This document shows positions 8,855 through 18,982 of a stretch of DNA of 64,000 nt, piece after piece (the stretch's first letter is position 1; each line of letters begins with the position of its first letter). This DNA is from Massilia arenae. GTDB lineage: Bacteria > Pseudomonadota > Gammaproteobacteria > Burkholderiales > Burkholderiaceae_D. Both the position numbers and the translations under genes were made by a program. The notes beneath the pieces are model-generated. The model searched no databases. It was not told where the DNA came from and was given only the letters and a program-made list of their open reading frames with translations. Location of the stretch: NCBI RefSeq assembly GCF_008014745.1, contig NZ_VPFD01000019.1, positions 57,211-121,210 on the forward strand, written 5' to 3'.

Positions 8855-9592
8855 TTACAGCGACATGCCGCCGTCGATGGTCAGGCTGGCGCCCGTCATA
8901 TAGCCCGAATCCGGGCCGGTCAGGTAAGCCACCAGGCCGCCGATCTCGGCCGGCTGGCCGACGCGCTTCACCGGGATCAGGGGCGTGATCATCTCGAGCA
9001 TGTCGGCCGTCATGTCGGTCGCGATCGGGCCGGGCTGGATGTTGTTGATGGTGATGCCGCGCGGCGCCAGGTCGACCGCCAGGCCCTTGACCATTACCGC
9101 CACCGCGCCCTTGGTCATGGCGTACACGCTGGAACCCGGATGGCTGCTGCGTTCGGCCACATTGCTGCCGATGGTGACGATGCGGCCGCCCTCTCCCATA
9201 TGCGGCAGGGCCGCCTGGATCGCCAGGTAGACACCGCGCACGTTCACGTCGAGCATGCGGTCGAGGTTGTCGATGCTGAACTCGGCCACGTCGGCGACGT
9301 GCAGGATGCCGGCGGCGACGACGACGATGTCGATGCGACCGAAGCGCGCCACGGCCTGGCGCACGGCCGACTGCAGGTCGGCGGCGTTGCCGCTGTCGGC
9401 CTGGGTCGCCAGGGCATCGCGGCCCTGGGCCTCGATGGCGGCGACCACCTCGTTGGCCTTGGCGGCGGCCGCGGCATAGGTCAGGGCGACGTTGGTGCCT
9501 TCCTGCGCCAGGCGCAGGGCAATGCCGGCGCCGATGCCGCGCGAGCCGCCGAAGACGAGTGCGATTTTGTGTTGTGCGGTGCTGGTGTTCAT
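8855..9592 (-). CDS. SDR-family NAD(P)-dependent oxidoreductase
   Basis: A 245-residue classical short-chain dehydrogenase/reductase. The cofactor loop is GGSRGIG (15-21). The usual NNAG is VAAG here, with Asn117 kept. The catalytic set is Ser143, Tyr157 and Lys161 (YAMTK). The C-terminal TGASLTIDGG is typical. AAGGAG lies upstream of ATG 9592. Acting on carbonyl products of lipid peroxidation would suit the operon, but that is inference. Confidence 0.9.
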   Translation of the reverse strand: MNTSTAQHKIALVFGGSRGIGAGIALRLAQEGTNVALTYAAAAAKANEVVAAIEAQGRDALATQADSGNAADLQSAVRQAVARFGRIDIVVVAAGILHVADVAEFSIDNLDRMLDVNVRGVYLAIQAALPHMGEGGRIVTIGSNVAERSSHPGSSVYAMTKGAVAVMVKGLAVDLAPRGITINNIQPGPIATDMTADMLEMITPLIPVKRVGQPAEIGGLVAYLTGPDSGYMTGASLTIDGGMSL

Positions 9593-9627
9593 GGTGGTTC
9601 TCCTTCGTGGGTTGAAAAAGTGATGGC

Positions 9628-10149
9628 TTACGCCGCTTCGGCCAGCAGGGCCTGGATTTTGGCTTCGGTCTCCTGGTAGGCGCCTTCGCCGAAGTGCGTG
9701 TAGACGATGCGTCCGCGCTTGTCGATCAGGTAGACCGCCGGCCAATACTGGTTCGAATAGGCCTCCCAAGTGGCGTAGCGGTTGTCCTGGGCGACCGCGT
9801 ACGGGATGCCGAAGCGCTTGATCGCGGACTGCACGTTCGAGGTCGAGCGCTCGAACGGATACTCGGGGGTATGCACGCCGACCACGACCAGGCCTTGGGT
9901 TCGGTACTTCTCGTGCCAGCGCTTCACATGGGGCAGCGTGCGGATGCAGTTGATGCAGGTGTAGGTCCAGAAGTCGACCAGCACGACCTTGCCGCGCAGG
10001 CCCTGCATGCTGAGGGGCTGCGAATTGAGCCACTTGTCGATGCCCGTGAATTCAGGTGCGGTCTGGACCTTGGCGATCGGCGCGCCATGGGACGAGGCGG
10101 CGTTGAAGAAGGTGGCGCCGGCGAGCAGCAGGGTGAACAGGCGTTTCAT
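9628..10149 (-). CDS. Periplasmic thioredoxin-like protein (TlpA/DipZ C-domain type)
   Basis: A 173-residue exported thioredoxin-fold protein. The signal peptide ends near residue 23, and the active site is WTYTCINC (C65, C68). The KVVLVDFW strand precedes it and a cis-Pro region (NQYWPAVYLID) follows. The CINC motif and the neighbouring CcdA-like gene match the two halves of DipZ-type proteins, in which the membrane half passes electrons from cytoplasmic thioredoxin to this domain. It is 11 bp downstream of the CcdA-like gene. Its target could be oxidised periplasmic cysteines or a peroxidase. Confidence 0.88.
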   Translation of the reverse strand: MKRLFTLLLAGATFFNAASSHGAPIAKVQTAPEFTGIDKWLNSQPLSMQGLRGKVVLVDFWTYTCINCIRTLPHVKRWHEKYRTQGLVVVGVHTPEYPFERSTSNVQSAIKRFGIPYAVAQDNRYATWEAYSNQYWPAVYLIDKRGRIVYTHFGEGAYQETEAKIQALLAEAA

Positions 10150-10160
10150 GATGATTCCTT

Positions 10161-10868
10161 TCAGAGCGAGATGAAGTTGGCGAGGTGGGCGTACAGCAGG
10201 ACGTCGTACTGGAAATAGATGGCGGCGGCGGTGGCCAGGATCAGCGCGCCGAACAGCTGTTGCAGGCGGTCGGCGTGGCGCGCCACGGCGCGGATCCGGG
10301 TGCGGACGAATTGGCCGCCGTAGGCGATGACGAGCATCGGGATGCCGGCGCCGATGGCGTACAGCAGCAGCAGGCCGGCCGAGCGGCCGATATCCTGGGC
10401 CTGGGCCACCAGCACCAGGATCGAGGCCAGCACCGGCCCGGCGCAGGGCGTCCAGACCGCGCCCAGCGACATGCCGAGCAACAGGCCACCGAGATTGCCG
10501 GCGCGGGCCTCGCCTCCGGCGGGCATCGCACGGCTCACCAGGGCGCTCAGGTGGTTCATTAACCACGCATACGGCGCCTTCCACAGCATCGCCACGCCCA
10601 GCACGGCCAGGATGGCCAGGCCCGCGTAGCGCAGCGTTTCGTGGGCCAGCACGACGTGCTGCGAGGCGCTGGCCAGCAGCATGCCGAGCGCGGCGAAGGC
10701 AATGACGAAGCCGGCCACGATGAACAGCGGACGTGTATTACGTTGTCCCTCCGCCCGGTCTTGCAGGGTGCCGCCCAGGACGATGGGCAGGATGGGGAGC
10801 ACGCAGGGCGAGGCGATGGTCAGCACGCCGCCGAGCAGGGCAAGTGGTGCGTCGATGAGAGTTGGCAT
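10161..10868 (-). CDS. CcdA/DsbD-type thiol-disulfide membrane transporter
   Basis: A 235-residue inner-membrane protein with about six transmembrane helices and the two conserved redox cysteines of the CcdA family: C22 in SPCVLPILP and a second in WTPCAGPVL. It carries reducing equivalents across the membrane, here most likely to the thioredoxin-like protein encoded next. It is the first gene of a six-gene operon. ATG 10868 has a perfect AGGAGG about 9 bp upstream. An in-frame extension of 39 codons upstream shows no family features and is rejected. Confidence 0.88.
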   Translation of the reverse strand: MPTLIDAPLALLGGVLTIASPCVLPILPIVLGGTLQDRAEGQRNTRPLFIVAGFVIAFAALGMLLASASQHVVLAHETLRYAGLAILAVLGVAMLWKAPYAWLMNHLSALVSRAMPAGGEARAGNLGGLLLGMSLGAVWTPCAGPVLASILVLVAQAQDIGRSAGLLLLYAIGAGIPMLVIAYGGQFVRTRIRAVARHADRLQQLFGALILATAAAIYFQYDVLLYAHLANFISL

Positions 10869-11060
10869 GGTACGGTCCTCCTGTTGGGATGACCGTATTG
10901 GACCGCCGTGGCGTATCCGGGATGTGTCCGGAACGGGGGTTCTTGCAATGTACTGTACCCGGCCCGGGCCCAGATACACTGGCATACAAAAGTGGGCGGC
11001 GGTTGAGATATAAAGGCAGCACTGCTACTCTTGAAACAGACTCCCTGCCAGGTGCCGACC
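10869..11060. promoter_or_regulatory. Divergent promoter region between redox operon and two-component pair
   Basis: A 192-bp region that must hold both promoters. Two short direct repeats have roughly one-turn spacing: TCCGG at 10916 and 10927 (11 bp apart) and GACCG at 10891 and 10901 (10 bp apart). OmpR-family regulators bind such direct repeats, so these are candidate sites for the adjacent regulator. No convincing -35/-10 pair was found. Confidence 0.3.
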
Positions 11061-11797
<737 letters not shown>

Positions 11798-11801
<4 letters not shown>

Positions 11802-13123
11802 ACACTAACTTTCTGCGCTGGCCGCGCACCCTGTTCGTGCGCCTGGTACTGATCCTGTCGCTCGGCCTGGCGCTGGCGCATGCGCTGTCCTATGTCCTGA
11901 TCATGAGCGAGCGGCGCGAAGCCACGGTGGGCCTGATGCTCGGCTACCTGGAGCAGGACGTCGCCAGTTCGGTCGCCCTGCTCGACCGCCTCCCGGCGGC
12001 CGAACGCGCCGCCTGGCTGCCGCGCCTGGAGCGCCGCACCTACAGCTTTTCGCTTGGCCCCGGCGACCTGGGCCACCTGCCCGACACCGCGCATGCGCGC
12101 CGCATCGCCGAGGCCTTCATGGATGCCATCGGCAAGCAGTACCAGGTCACCGCGCGGGCGGTGCCGGGCCATCCGAACCGGGTGCAGGCGACCGTGATCC
12201 TGGCCGACGGCACGCCGCTGACGATCGACATGCGGCCCGCCGGCCTGCCGGTATCGAACTGGCTGCCCGCCGTGCTGCTCGGACAGTTGATCCTGCTGGC
12301 GGCCTTCACCTGGGCCGGCGTGCGGCTGGCGACCCGTTCCCTGGCCCGGCTGGCCGATGCCGCCGACAGTCTCGGACCCGATCTAAAATCCGAGCCGCTG
12401 CCCGAATCCGGCCCCCACGAAGTTTCGCGCGCGGCGCGCGCCTTCAATGCGATGCAGGCGCGCATCGCCGGCTACATGAGCGAGCGCACCCAGATATTGG
12501 CCGCGATCTCGCACGACCTGCAGACGCCGATCACCCGCATGCGCATGCGCGCCGATATGCTGGAAGACGCGGTCCAGCGCGACAAGATGAACCGCGACCT
12601 GCGCGAGATGGAGGCGCTGGTCAAGGACGGCGTGGCCTATGCGCGCACCCTGCACGGTACGCTGGAAGCGCCGTGCCGCATCGATGCCGATGCGATGCTG
12701 TGCAGCCTGGTCGGCGACTACCAGGATGCGGGGCGCGCCGTGACCCTGAGCGGCAAGTCCGGCACTTCCATGGCGACCCGTCCCCATGCACTCAAGCGCA
12801 TCCTTGGCAACTTGGTCGACAATGGCCTCAAGTATGGGGGCGAGGTCGAAGTCAGTGTCGGGCGAAGTACCGGGCAGGCTGCAGCCGGCGAGCTCGCGAT
12901 CCTGGTGCGCGATTTCGGCCCCGGCATTCCCGCGGAAGAGCTGGAGAAGGTGTTCGAACCGTTCTACCGCCTGGAAGCGTCGCGCAACCGCGATACCGGC
13001 GGCACCGGGCTCGGCCTGGCGATCGCGCGCCAACTGGCGGCGACGCTGGACGGCACGCTGGTACTGGCGAACCATCCCGAAGGCGGGCTGGAAGCCAGGC
13101 TGGTAATCCGCGACCTGGCCTAG
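11798..13123 (+). CDS. Sensor histidine kinase, EnvZ-like
   Basis: A 441-residue membrane kinase. TM1 is at about 12-32, a periplasmic loop of about 120 residues follows, then TM2 at about 155-175 and a HAMP-like linker. The H-box has His239 (ISHDLQTPITRMR). The ATPase domain has N-box NLVDNGLKYGG, G1 DFGPGIP, F-box FEPFYRLEASRN and G2 GTGLGLAIA. The sequence resembles EnvZ-type kinases of betaproteobacteria. It is coupled to the preceding regulator by an ATGA overlap. Its stop overlaps the stop of the convergent propeller kinase by 4 bp. Confidence 0.92.
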
Positions 13124-16092
13124 GCGAGCGGCACGGCCAGCCGCACCTTGGTGCCTCTGCCTGCGCCGCTGTCGACCGTCAGCTGCCCGCCGATCTGGGC
13201 CGCGCGCTCGCGCATCCCCACCAGACCCCAGTGCCCATCGCGCCTGCCGGCCTGCAGCACCGCCTGCGCGATGCCGCGGCCGTCATCGGCCACCTCCAGC
13301 GCCAGCCGGCGCCTGCCATATGTCAGGCGCACGTCGATGCGCGTGGCGCCGGCGTGGCGGAAGGCATTGCGCATCGCCTCGCGCGCGATCTCGGCGACTT
13401 CCTCGGCCAGCGCGGGCGCCAGCCGCACGGCGCTGCCGTCGACCTCGAAGCCGGCCACGATGCCGGGATGGTCTTCCTGCAGCCGGCGCAGCGCGTCGTC
13501 GATGACGCAGTCCAGGGTGATGTTGTCGCTCATGCGCAGTTCCTGCAAGCGGTCGCGGCCCTCGGCGATGGCCTGGTCGGCTTCGTCCAGCACGTGTTCG
13601 AGCCTGGTGCGGGCCCGGTCGCCATCGGGCATGGCGCGCACCACCGTATCCAGGCGCAGGGCCAGCGCCTCGACCGTCTGCAGGAAGGAATCGTGCAGGG
13701 TGCGGGCGATGCGTTCGCGCTCGGCGGTGCGCATCCGCAGGCGCTCGGCCATCCGCCGCGTCAGATGGCGCACGCGGTAGCGGTACAGAGAATAGCCCAG
13801 CGCCAGCGCCGCCAGCGCGCACGCGATCTGGAACGGACGGCTTTCGAACAGGGTCGGCGCGATCTCCAGCTCGAGGGCCGCGGTATTGGCGCTGGCCACG
13901 CCATCCTCGTTGTGCGCGCGCACCTGGAAGCGGTAGGCACCCGGCGCCACATTGGTGTACCGGGCAGCGCGCCGGTTGCCGGCATCCTGCCAGTCACGGT
14001 CGACGCCGTCCAGGCGGTACTGGAACCGCAGCCCTTCCGGACGGCGCAGCCCGAGCGCGGTGAACTCGATGCCGAACTCGTTCGATCCCGCCGGCAGGGA
14101 CAGCGTCCCGGCAGCGGCAACGGCCACGCCGCCGGCCTCCGCGCCAAGGATCGCGACCCGCGGCGCGTGCCCGTTGCGCGACGATGGCGTGTTGTCGATG
14201 CTGACCACGCCGCCATCTGTCACCAGCCAGATACGCCCTCCTCCATCGGCCACCGCGGTGGGCATGCGGATCTCGGTCATCGCCTTGCCGGTGTAGCCGT
14301 CCTGCACGCCGAACAGCCGGTAGCGCAGCGGCAGGCCGGGGTCGGCCATGCTGCGCCGCCAATCCTGCGCGCGCACGTGCACTGCGCCACCCGCACCATT
14401 GAGCCAGCGGTCTCCCTCGGGCGTGACGTACATGCCGGTGACGTTGCGCAGCGCGTCCGGATCCGGGGCGAGCAAGAGCTGGATTCGGCCGTCCTTGAGC
14501 ACGCCCATGCCGCGCGCGCCGCTGATCGTGATGTCGCCTTCGGCGAAGATGCGTGACGCCATGCCGACCGCGGACGCATCGTACACCTGCCTGACGCCGT
14601 CATCGTAGAACACCAGCTCACCGTCGGCCAGGCCCAGCCACTGCTGGCCCGGTTTGGCGCCAGCCGTCGAGACGCCGATCTTGGGTGGCAGCGGAAAGGC
14701 GCTGCGCGGCAGCCACTTGCCATCGACCAGCCCCATCAGGCCGGTCGGGGCGGAGAATATCCACAACACCTTGCCGTCATGACCCAGGCCGGCAAGGCGC
14801 AACGCGGCCGGCTTGCCATCCGGTCCCGGTGGGAACGGTATCCGTTCGACCGCGCCGCGATAGCGCACCTCGATGCCATGCGTACCGGCCAGCATCAGCG
14901 CGCCCCGGTGGTCGTTGGCAACCATGAGCGCATGCTGCCCGCGCTCGACCTGCGGCGCGCGGCCGGGCGCGATGCGCCACAAGGCGCCATTGCTGCGGTC
15001 AGCGGCCCAGACCACGCCATCGGTGTCACGCGCCAGGGTGAAGTAGTAGCCTGCCCCCGACAGGAGCGAGCGATGTACCCGGCGCTCGCGGAAGCGATCC
15101 AGGCCATGCTGGGTCGCGATCCAGACATTGCCTTCAAGGTCTTCAAGGATGTATTCAGGATCGTCGCCCGACAAAGGCGGGGAAGCGACGACATCGCCCT
15201 CGCCCTGTGCAGCGTCGAAGGCGGTATCCGGCAGCATGCCGGCGCCATAGCGCAGGCGCAGTTCACGGCCGGCGCCGAGCGACCACAGCGTGCCATCCCG
15301 GTCGAACAGCGCCGCTGGTCGTGCTTCGGTGCGATTGAACCCTTCCGGTGGCGGCAGCACGCGGCCATCCGGCGCACCGGGCAGCAACGACATCCTGCCC
15401 CCGTTGGCCAGCCACAGGCGGCCGTCGGGCGACATCGCGAAGAACCCGCCATGCATGGCAACGCGCACGAAGCGACCACGCTGGCGGTCCGGGCGCCAGG
15501 CGCCTTCCCGGTCCGACACCCACATCTGGCCATACTGGTCGACCAGCATATTGTGTACTCCGCCCACCTCCGGCACGCCGTCGAACGGGACCGGCTGCCA
15601 GCGCTGGCCGTCGAAGCGGTGCACGCCACTCTCCGCGCCGGCCCAGATGCTGCCGTCGACATCGATCGTCGTGGACAGGATCAGGCCGAGCGGCTGCTCG
15701 GCGTCGGGCAAGTCTTCCAGGCGGCCGTCCGGATGCAGTATCGACATGCCCGTGCTGGCATAGGTGATCGTCAGCCTGCCGTCGCGCTCCGCGCCCAGCG
15801 CGAGGATGCGGTCGCGGGTCAGCATGCCGCGCCGCGGCAGTTCCACGCGCGTAAAACGCACGCCGTCGAAGCGGTACAAGCCATCATAGGTACCGAGCCA
15901 TAGCCAGCCATCGGACGTCTGCGCCATCGACATGATCCGTGACGGCGCGCCATCGAGCACGGTCCAGCTGGTGTGATGGGTATTGGCCAGGCCGACCTCA
16001 CGGTCCAGCGCCCAGGCCGGCAGGCCGGATGACAACAGGCACAGGACCCAGAAGCTGTTCAACAGGAGTGACGGCAAGGAGAGGCGGGACAT
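13120..16092 (-). CDS. Sensor histidine kinase with two-component-regulator beta-propeller
   Basis: A 990-residue sensor with signal peptide to about residue 28 (GLPAWA). A long periplasmic region of Reg_prop-type propeller repeats follows (SDGWLWLGTYDGLYRFDG, DGSIWAGAESGVHRFDG, EGNVWIATQHGLDRF and others), then a Y_Y_Y-type Ig-like domain (FQYRLDGVDRDW, YRFQVRAHNEDG) near 700. One TM helix lies at about 745-765. The NarL-type H-box ERIARTLHDSFLQ carries His800, and the HATPase domain has EAMRNAFRHAGA and GLVGMRERA. It lacks a receiver domain and has no adjacent LuxR-type regulator, so its partner is encoded elsewhere. Such sensors often detect glycans or other envelope-derived ligands. Confidence 0.92.
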   Translation of the reverse strand: MSRLSLPSLLLNSFWVLCLLSSGLPAWALDREVGLANTHHTSWTVLDGAPSRIMSMAQTSDGWLWLGTYDGLYRFDGVRFTRVELPRRGMLTRDRILALGAERDGRLTITYASTGMSILHPDGRLEDLPDAEQPLGLILSTTIDVDGSIWAGAESGVHRFDGQRWQPVPFDGVPEVGGVHNMLVDQYGQMWVSDREGAWRPDRQRGRFVRVAMHGGFFAMSPDGRLWLANGGRMSLLPGAPDGRVLPPPEGFNRTEARPAALFDRDGTLWSLGAGRELRLRYGAGMLPDTAFDAAQGEGDVVASPPLSGDDPEYILEDLEGNVWIATQHGLDRFRERRVHRSLLSGAGYYFTLARDTDGVVWAADRSNGALWRIAPGRAPQVERGQHALMVANDHRGALMLAGTHGIEVRYRGAVERIPFPPGPDGKPAALRLAGLGHDGKVLWIFSAPTGLMGLVDGKWLPRSAFPLPPKIGVSTAGAKPGQQWLGLADGELVFYDDGVRQVYDASAVGMASRIFAEGDITISGARGMGVLKDGRIQLLLAPDPDALRNVTGMYVTPEGDRWLNGAGGAVHVRAQDWRRSMADPGLPLRYRLFGVQDGYTGKAMTEIRMPTAVADGGGRIWLVTDGGVVSIDNTPSSRNGHAPRVAILGAEAGGVAVAAAGTLSLPAGSNEFGIEFTALGLRRPEGLRFQYRLDGVDRDWQDAGNRRAARYTNVAPGAYRFQVRAHNEDGVASANTAALELEIAPTLFESRPFQIACALAALALGYSLYRYRVRHLTRRMAERLRMRTAERERIARTLHDSFLQTVEALALRLDTVVRAMPDGDRARTRLEHVLDEADQAIAEGRDRLQELRMSDNITLDCVIDDALRRLQEDHPGIVAGFEVDGSAVRLAPALAEEVAEIAREAMRNAFRHAGATRIDVRLTYGRRRLALEVADDGRGIAQAVLQAGRRDGHWGLVGMRERAAQIGGQLTVDSGAGRGTKVRLAVPLA

Positions 16093-16237
16093 GGCTGCTG
16101 GATGACTCCTACTTGTGGTAGCAGAATTTAATACCAGAAATATACCCTATGCGTGGATATGCAGGGCAAGTATTGAACGACAACTTCGCGACATCGCCTC
16201 GCTACGATGCCGGCTCGTTCACCACCTGGAGTTCACC

Positions 16238-17383
16238 ATGTTCCGCCTTCGTACCGTCCTTTCCTGCGCCTGCCTGGCCCTCACTGCGGCCAGCGCATCG
16301 GCAGCGCCGCCAGCCAATGCCGGCCCTGCACTGGCGCCCCTCGCGCAGGCCCATACCTTCGCCCAGGTACGCCAGGGAGAACAGGTCCACACCCTGCTGG
16401 CATTGACGCTGGGCGCCGGCAATCTCACCGCCATCGACCTGAGCGCGGCCAGCGGCCTGTATAGCCCGGACGCCTTCGACGTCATCAAGCGCTTCGACGC
16501 CGCCGCCCTCGACGGCCTGGCGCGGCAGGCGCGAGGAACCGTCAGCCATCCACTCGAGCGCCTGCTCGGCGTGGGACCGCGCGGCCTGGCCCATATCGCC
16601 GCCGGCACCAACTACCCGGCGCACGGCGAAGAGGTCGGCATGCACGAGGCCTTCCTGTTTCCCAAGCTGTCCGCGGCCGGCGGCCCGCGCGCCACCGTCG
16701 TCGCCGCCCCCGGCGCCCTGCTGGACTACGAGGTGGAAGTCTGCGCGCGCTTCGACCGCGAACTGCGCTCGGCCGCCGATTTCGACGCCGCCCGCAAGGG
16801 CTTCTTCCTGTGCGGCGACTTCTCGGACCGCGCCACGCTGGTGCGCAATATCGATCTGCGCAATCCAGCCTCGGGCGACGGCTTCGCGGACGCAAAGAGC
16901 GGGCCGGACCGCTTCCCCGCCGGCGCCCTGCTGGTGGTGCCGCGCGACTGGAAGGCTTTCCTGCAGGGCGTCACCATCGCGACCCACCTCGACGGCCGGC
17001 AGCGCCAGCAAGCGAATGCCGGCGACATGATCAAGGACTTGCGCGCGATCGTGGACGAGACATTGGGCGAGGCCGACACGCGCACCTGGTCGTATGCGGG
17101 CGGCCGCATCCCGATGGTCGCACGAAAGGCGATCGGCACCGAGAGCGCGGTGCTGACCGGCACCGGCGACGGCGTGGTGTTCCAGGAGCCCGAGCCGGCC
17201 GTGATCAAGGCGGTGATGGGCGCAAAGGACCGCGCCGCGCAACTGGTGCAGGTCGAGCGCTACCTGGCCGGCGAGGCCGCCAAACGCATCTATCTGCAAC
17301 CCGGCAACCGGGTGCATCATTCCAGCAACTACCTCGGCTGGATCGACGCGACGGTCGTCGCGGCCGGCGCGCCGACCAGGTAA
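16238..17383 (+). CDS. Exported fumarylacetoacetate hydrolase-family protein
   Basis: A 381-residue protein with a signal peptide (cleavage near ASASAAP, about residue 25) followed by a region matching the FAH fold: AAGTNYPAHGEEVG, FLFPK, LLDYEVEVC and DFSDRATLVRN, which supply the Glu/Glu/Asp metal ligands. FAH relatives are normally cytosolic, so export is odd. The actual reaction (C-C hydrolysis, decarboxylation or isomerisation of a keto acid) cannot be told. ATG 16238 has TGGAG upstream and begins the signal peptide; the frame extends 41 codons further without support. An 81-bp gap separates it from the MipA-like gene. Confidence 0.78.
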   Translation: MFRLRTVLSCACLALTAASASAAPPANAGPALAPLAQAHTFAQVRQGEQVHTLLALTLGAGNLTAIDLSAASGLYSPDAFDVIKRFDAAALDGLARQARGTVSHPLERLLGVGPRGLAHIAAGTNYPAHGEEVGMHEAFLFPKLSAAGGPRATVVAAPGALLDYEVEVCARFDRELRSAADFDAARKGFFLCGDFSDRATLVRNIDLRNPASGDGFADAKSGPDRFPAGALLVVPRDWKAFLQGVTIATHLDGRQRQQANAGDMIKDLRAIVDETLGEADTRTWSYAGGRIPMVARKAIGTESAVLTGTGDGVVFQEPEPAVIKAVMGAKDRAAQLVQVERYLAGEAAKRIYLQPGNRVHHSSNYLGWIDATVVAAGAPTR

Positions 17384-17464
17384 GCCACCGTGCCAACGAC
17401 ATTTCATCGACACGCCTGCCGCATAGTGCAGGCATTCACTCAGCGACCACCAACAGGACCATCC

Positions 17465-18232
17465 ATGAAGCCCATCTTCCTCTGCGCCACCCTTCTCGCC
17501 GTCTCCAGCCTTGCCAGTGCCCAGCAACCGCCGCGCTGGGGCCTGGGCATCGGCGCCGCCGTCTCCGATTCGGTGTACGCCGGCGAAGGCACGCGCGTCA
17601 CGCCCTTCCCGCTCGTGACCTACCAGGGCGAGCGCTTCTACTGGCGCGGCATCGGCGGCGGCGCCCACCTCGTCAAGCGCGGCGGCTTCGCGCTCGACGC
17701 GACCTTGTCGGCCCGCTTCGACGGCATCGACAGGGACGATTTCGGCGGGCCTGAACTGGCCGAGCGCGGCATCGACCGCGCCTTGCTGGAAGACCGCGAC
17801 GATGCCTTCGACCTGGGCCTGGCCGCCAGCTGGCGCGGCGCCATGGGCCAGCTCGACCTGGGCGTCAAGGGCGACATCACCAGCACCAGCAAGGGTGTCG
17901 AGGCCAGCCTGACCTATGGTTATCCGGTACAGTGGGGCGCCACGCGGATCACGCCGAACATCGGCGTCTCGCACCTGTCGAAGAAGCTGGCCAATTACTA
18001 CTACGGCACCTTGCCCGAGGAAGTCGCGCGCGGCGTGGCCGGATACCAGCCGGGAAGCGCGGCGGTGGCCCGCATCGGCGTCGACGTGATGCGCCCGTTC
18101 GCCGGCAACTGGGTCTTTATCGGCAATGTCGGCTACCGCAAGCTGCCGACGAAGCTCTCGGACAGCCCGCTGGTGGAGAAAGACAAGGACGGCTCGGTGT
18201 CGGCCTTCATCGGCTTCAGCCGCGGCTTCTAA
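17465..18232 (+). CDS. MipA/OmpV-family outer membrane protein
   Basis: A 255-residue outer-membrane protein: signal peptide cut after SLASAQ (about 20), then the MipA/OmpV signature of short amphipathic strands (WGLGIGAAVSDSVYAGEG, PFPLVTYQGERFYWRG, FIGNVGYRKLP) ending in Phe (FSRGF). Family members act as scaffolds for murein enzymes or as induced outer-membrane proteins, and are often encoded beside a PhoP/PhoQ-like two-component pair, as here (51 bp upstream of the regulator). Confidence 0.88.
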   Translation: MKPIFLCATLLAVSSLASAQQPPRWGLGIGAAVSDSVYAGEGTRVTPFPLVTYQGERFYWRGIGGGAHLVKRGGFALDATLSARFDGIDRDDFGGPELAERGIDRALLEDRDDAFDLGLAASWRGAMGQLDLGVKGDITSTSKGVEASLTYGYPVQWGATRITPNIGVSHLSKKLANYYYGTLPEEVARGVAGYQPGSAAVARIGVDVMRPFAGNWVFIGNVGYRKLPTKLSDSPLVEKDKDGSVSAFIGFSRGF

Positions 18233-18283
18233 GATTTTGGTGCGATACTGCTCCGGCCTTTTCAACCGACCTCGTTGCGCCCC

Positions 18284-18982
18284 ATGATCAAGCAGCCCCT
18301 CAGCATACTCATCATCGAAGACAACGCCGGCCTGGCCGCGAACATCTACGACTACCTGGAAGCGTGCGGGCACCATCCCGACGCGGCGCCGGACGGCGAA
18401 TCGGGCCTGGGGCTGCTGGCCATCAACCGCTACGACGCCATCGTCCTCGACTGGATGATGCCGCGCATGGACGGCATGACGATGCTGGGGCGGCTGCGCC
18501 AGGACATGAAGTCGCGCATCCCGGTGATCGTCCTGACGGCCAAGGACCAGCTCGAGCACAAGCTGCACGGCTTCCTGACCGGCGCCGACGACTACGTGGT
18601 CAAGCCGGTGGCGCTGGCCGAGCTGGAAATCCGCCTGCGCGTGCTGGTGCAGCGCACGCGCGGCGCCGTGGCCGAATCGCAGGTGCTGGAGGTGGCCGAC
18701 CTGCGCTTCGACCTCGGCACGCTCGAAGTGAGCCGCGCCGGCAAGGTGCTGGCGATGACGCCGGTACGGCGCCAGCTGCTCGAACTCCTCATGCGCCGCT
18801 CGCCCGCGCTGGTGCGGCGCGAGGAACTCGAGACCCTGATCTGGAAGGACGACGTTCCCGACAACGACGTCCTGCGCTCGCACATGCACATGCTGCGCAA
18901 GGCGATTGACGGCGATGCGCCGCGCAAGCTGCTCAAGACCATCGCGGGCAGCGGCTACCGGCTGGGGCTATCGGATGAATAA
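18284..18982 (+). CDS. OmpR-family response regulator
   Basis: A 232-residue response regulator: receiver with IIEDNAG, phospho-acceptor Asp56 (VLDWMMPRMDG), LTAKD and VKPV, then a winged-helix domain ending IAGSGYRLGL. ATG 18284 is the likely start; a TTG 9 bp upstream is possible. The stop overlaps the kinase start by 8 bp. It may control the MipA/OmpV gene directly upstream. Confidence 0.92.
   Translation: MIKQPLSILIIEDNAGLAANIYDYLEACGHHPDAAPDGESGLGLLAINRYDAIVLDWMMPRMDGMTMLGRLRQDMKSRIPVIVLTAKDQLEHKLHGFLTGADDYVVKPVALAELEIRLRVLVQRTRGAVAESQVLEVADLRFDLGTLEVSRAGKVLAMTPVRRQLLELLMRRSPALVRREELETLIWKDDVPDNDVLRSHMHMLRKAIDGDAPRKLLKTIAGSGYRLGLSDE

Noticed and set aside
16202..18889. Minus-strand ORF of 895 codons
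   Set aside because: Antisense to three well-supported plus-strand genes.
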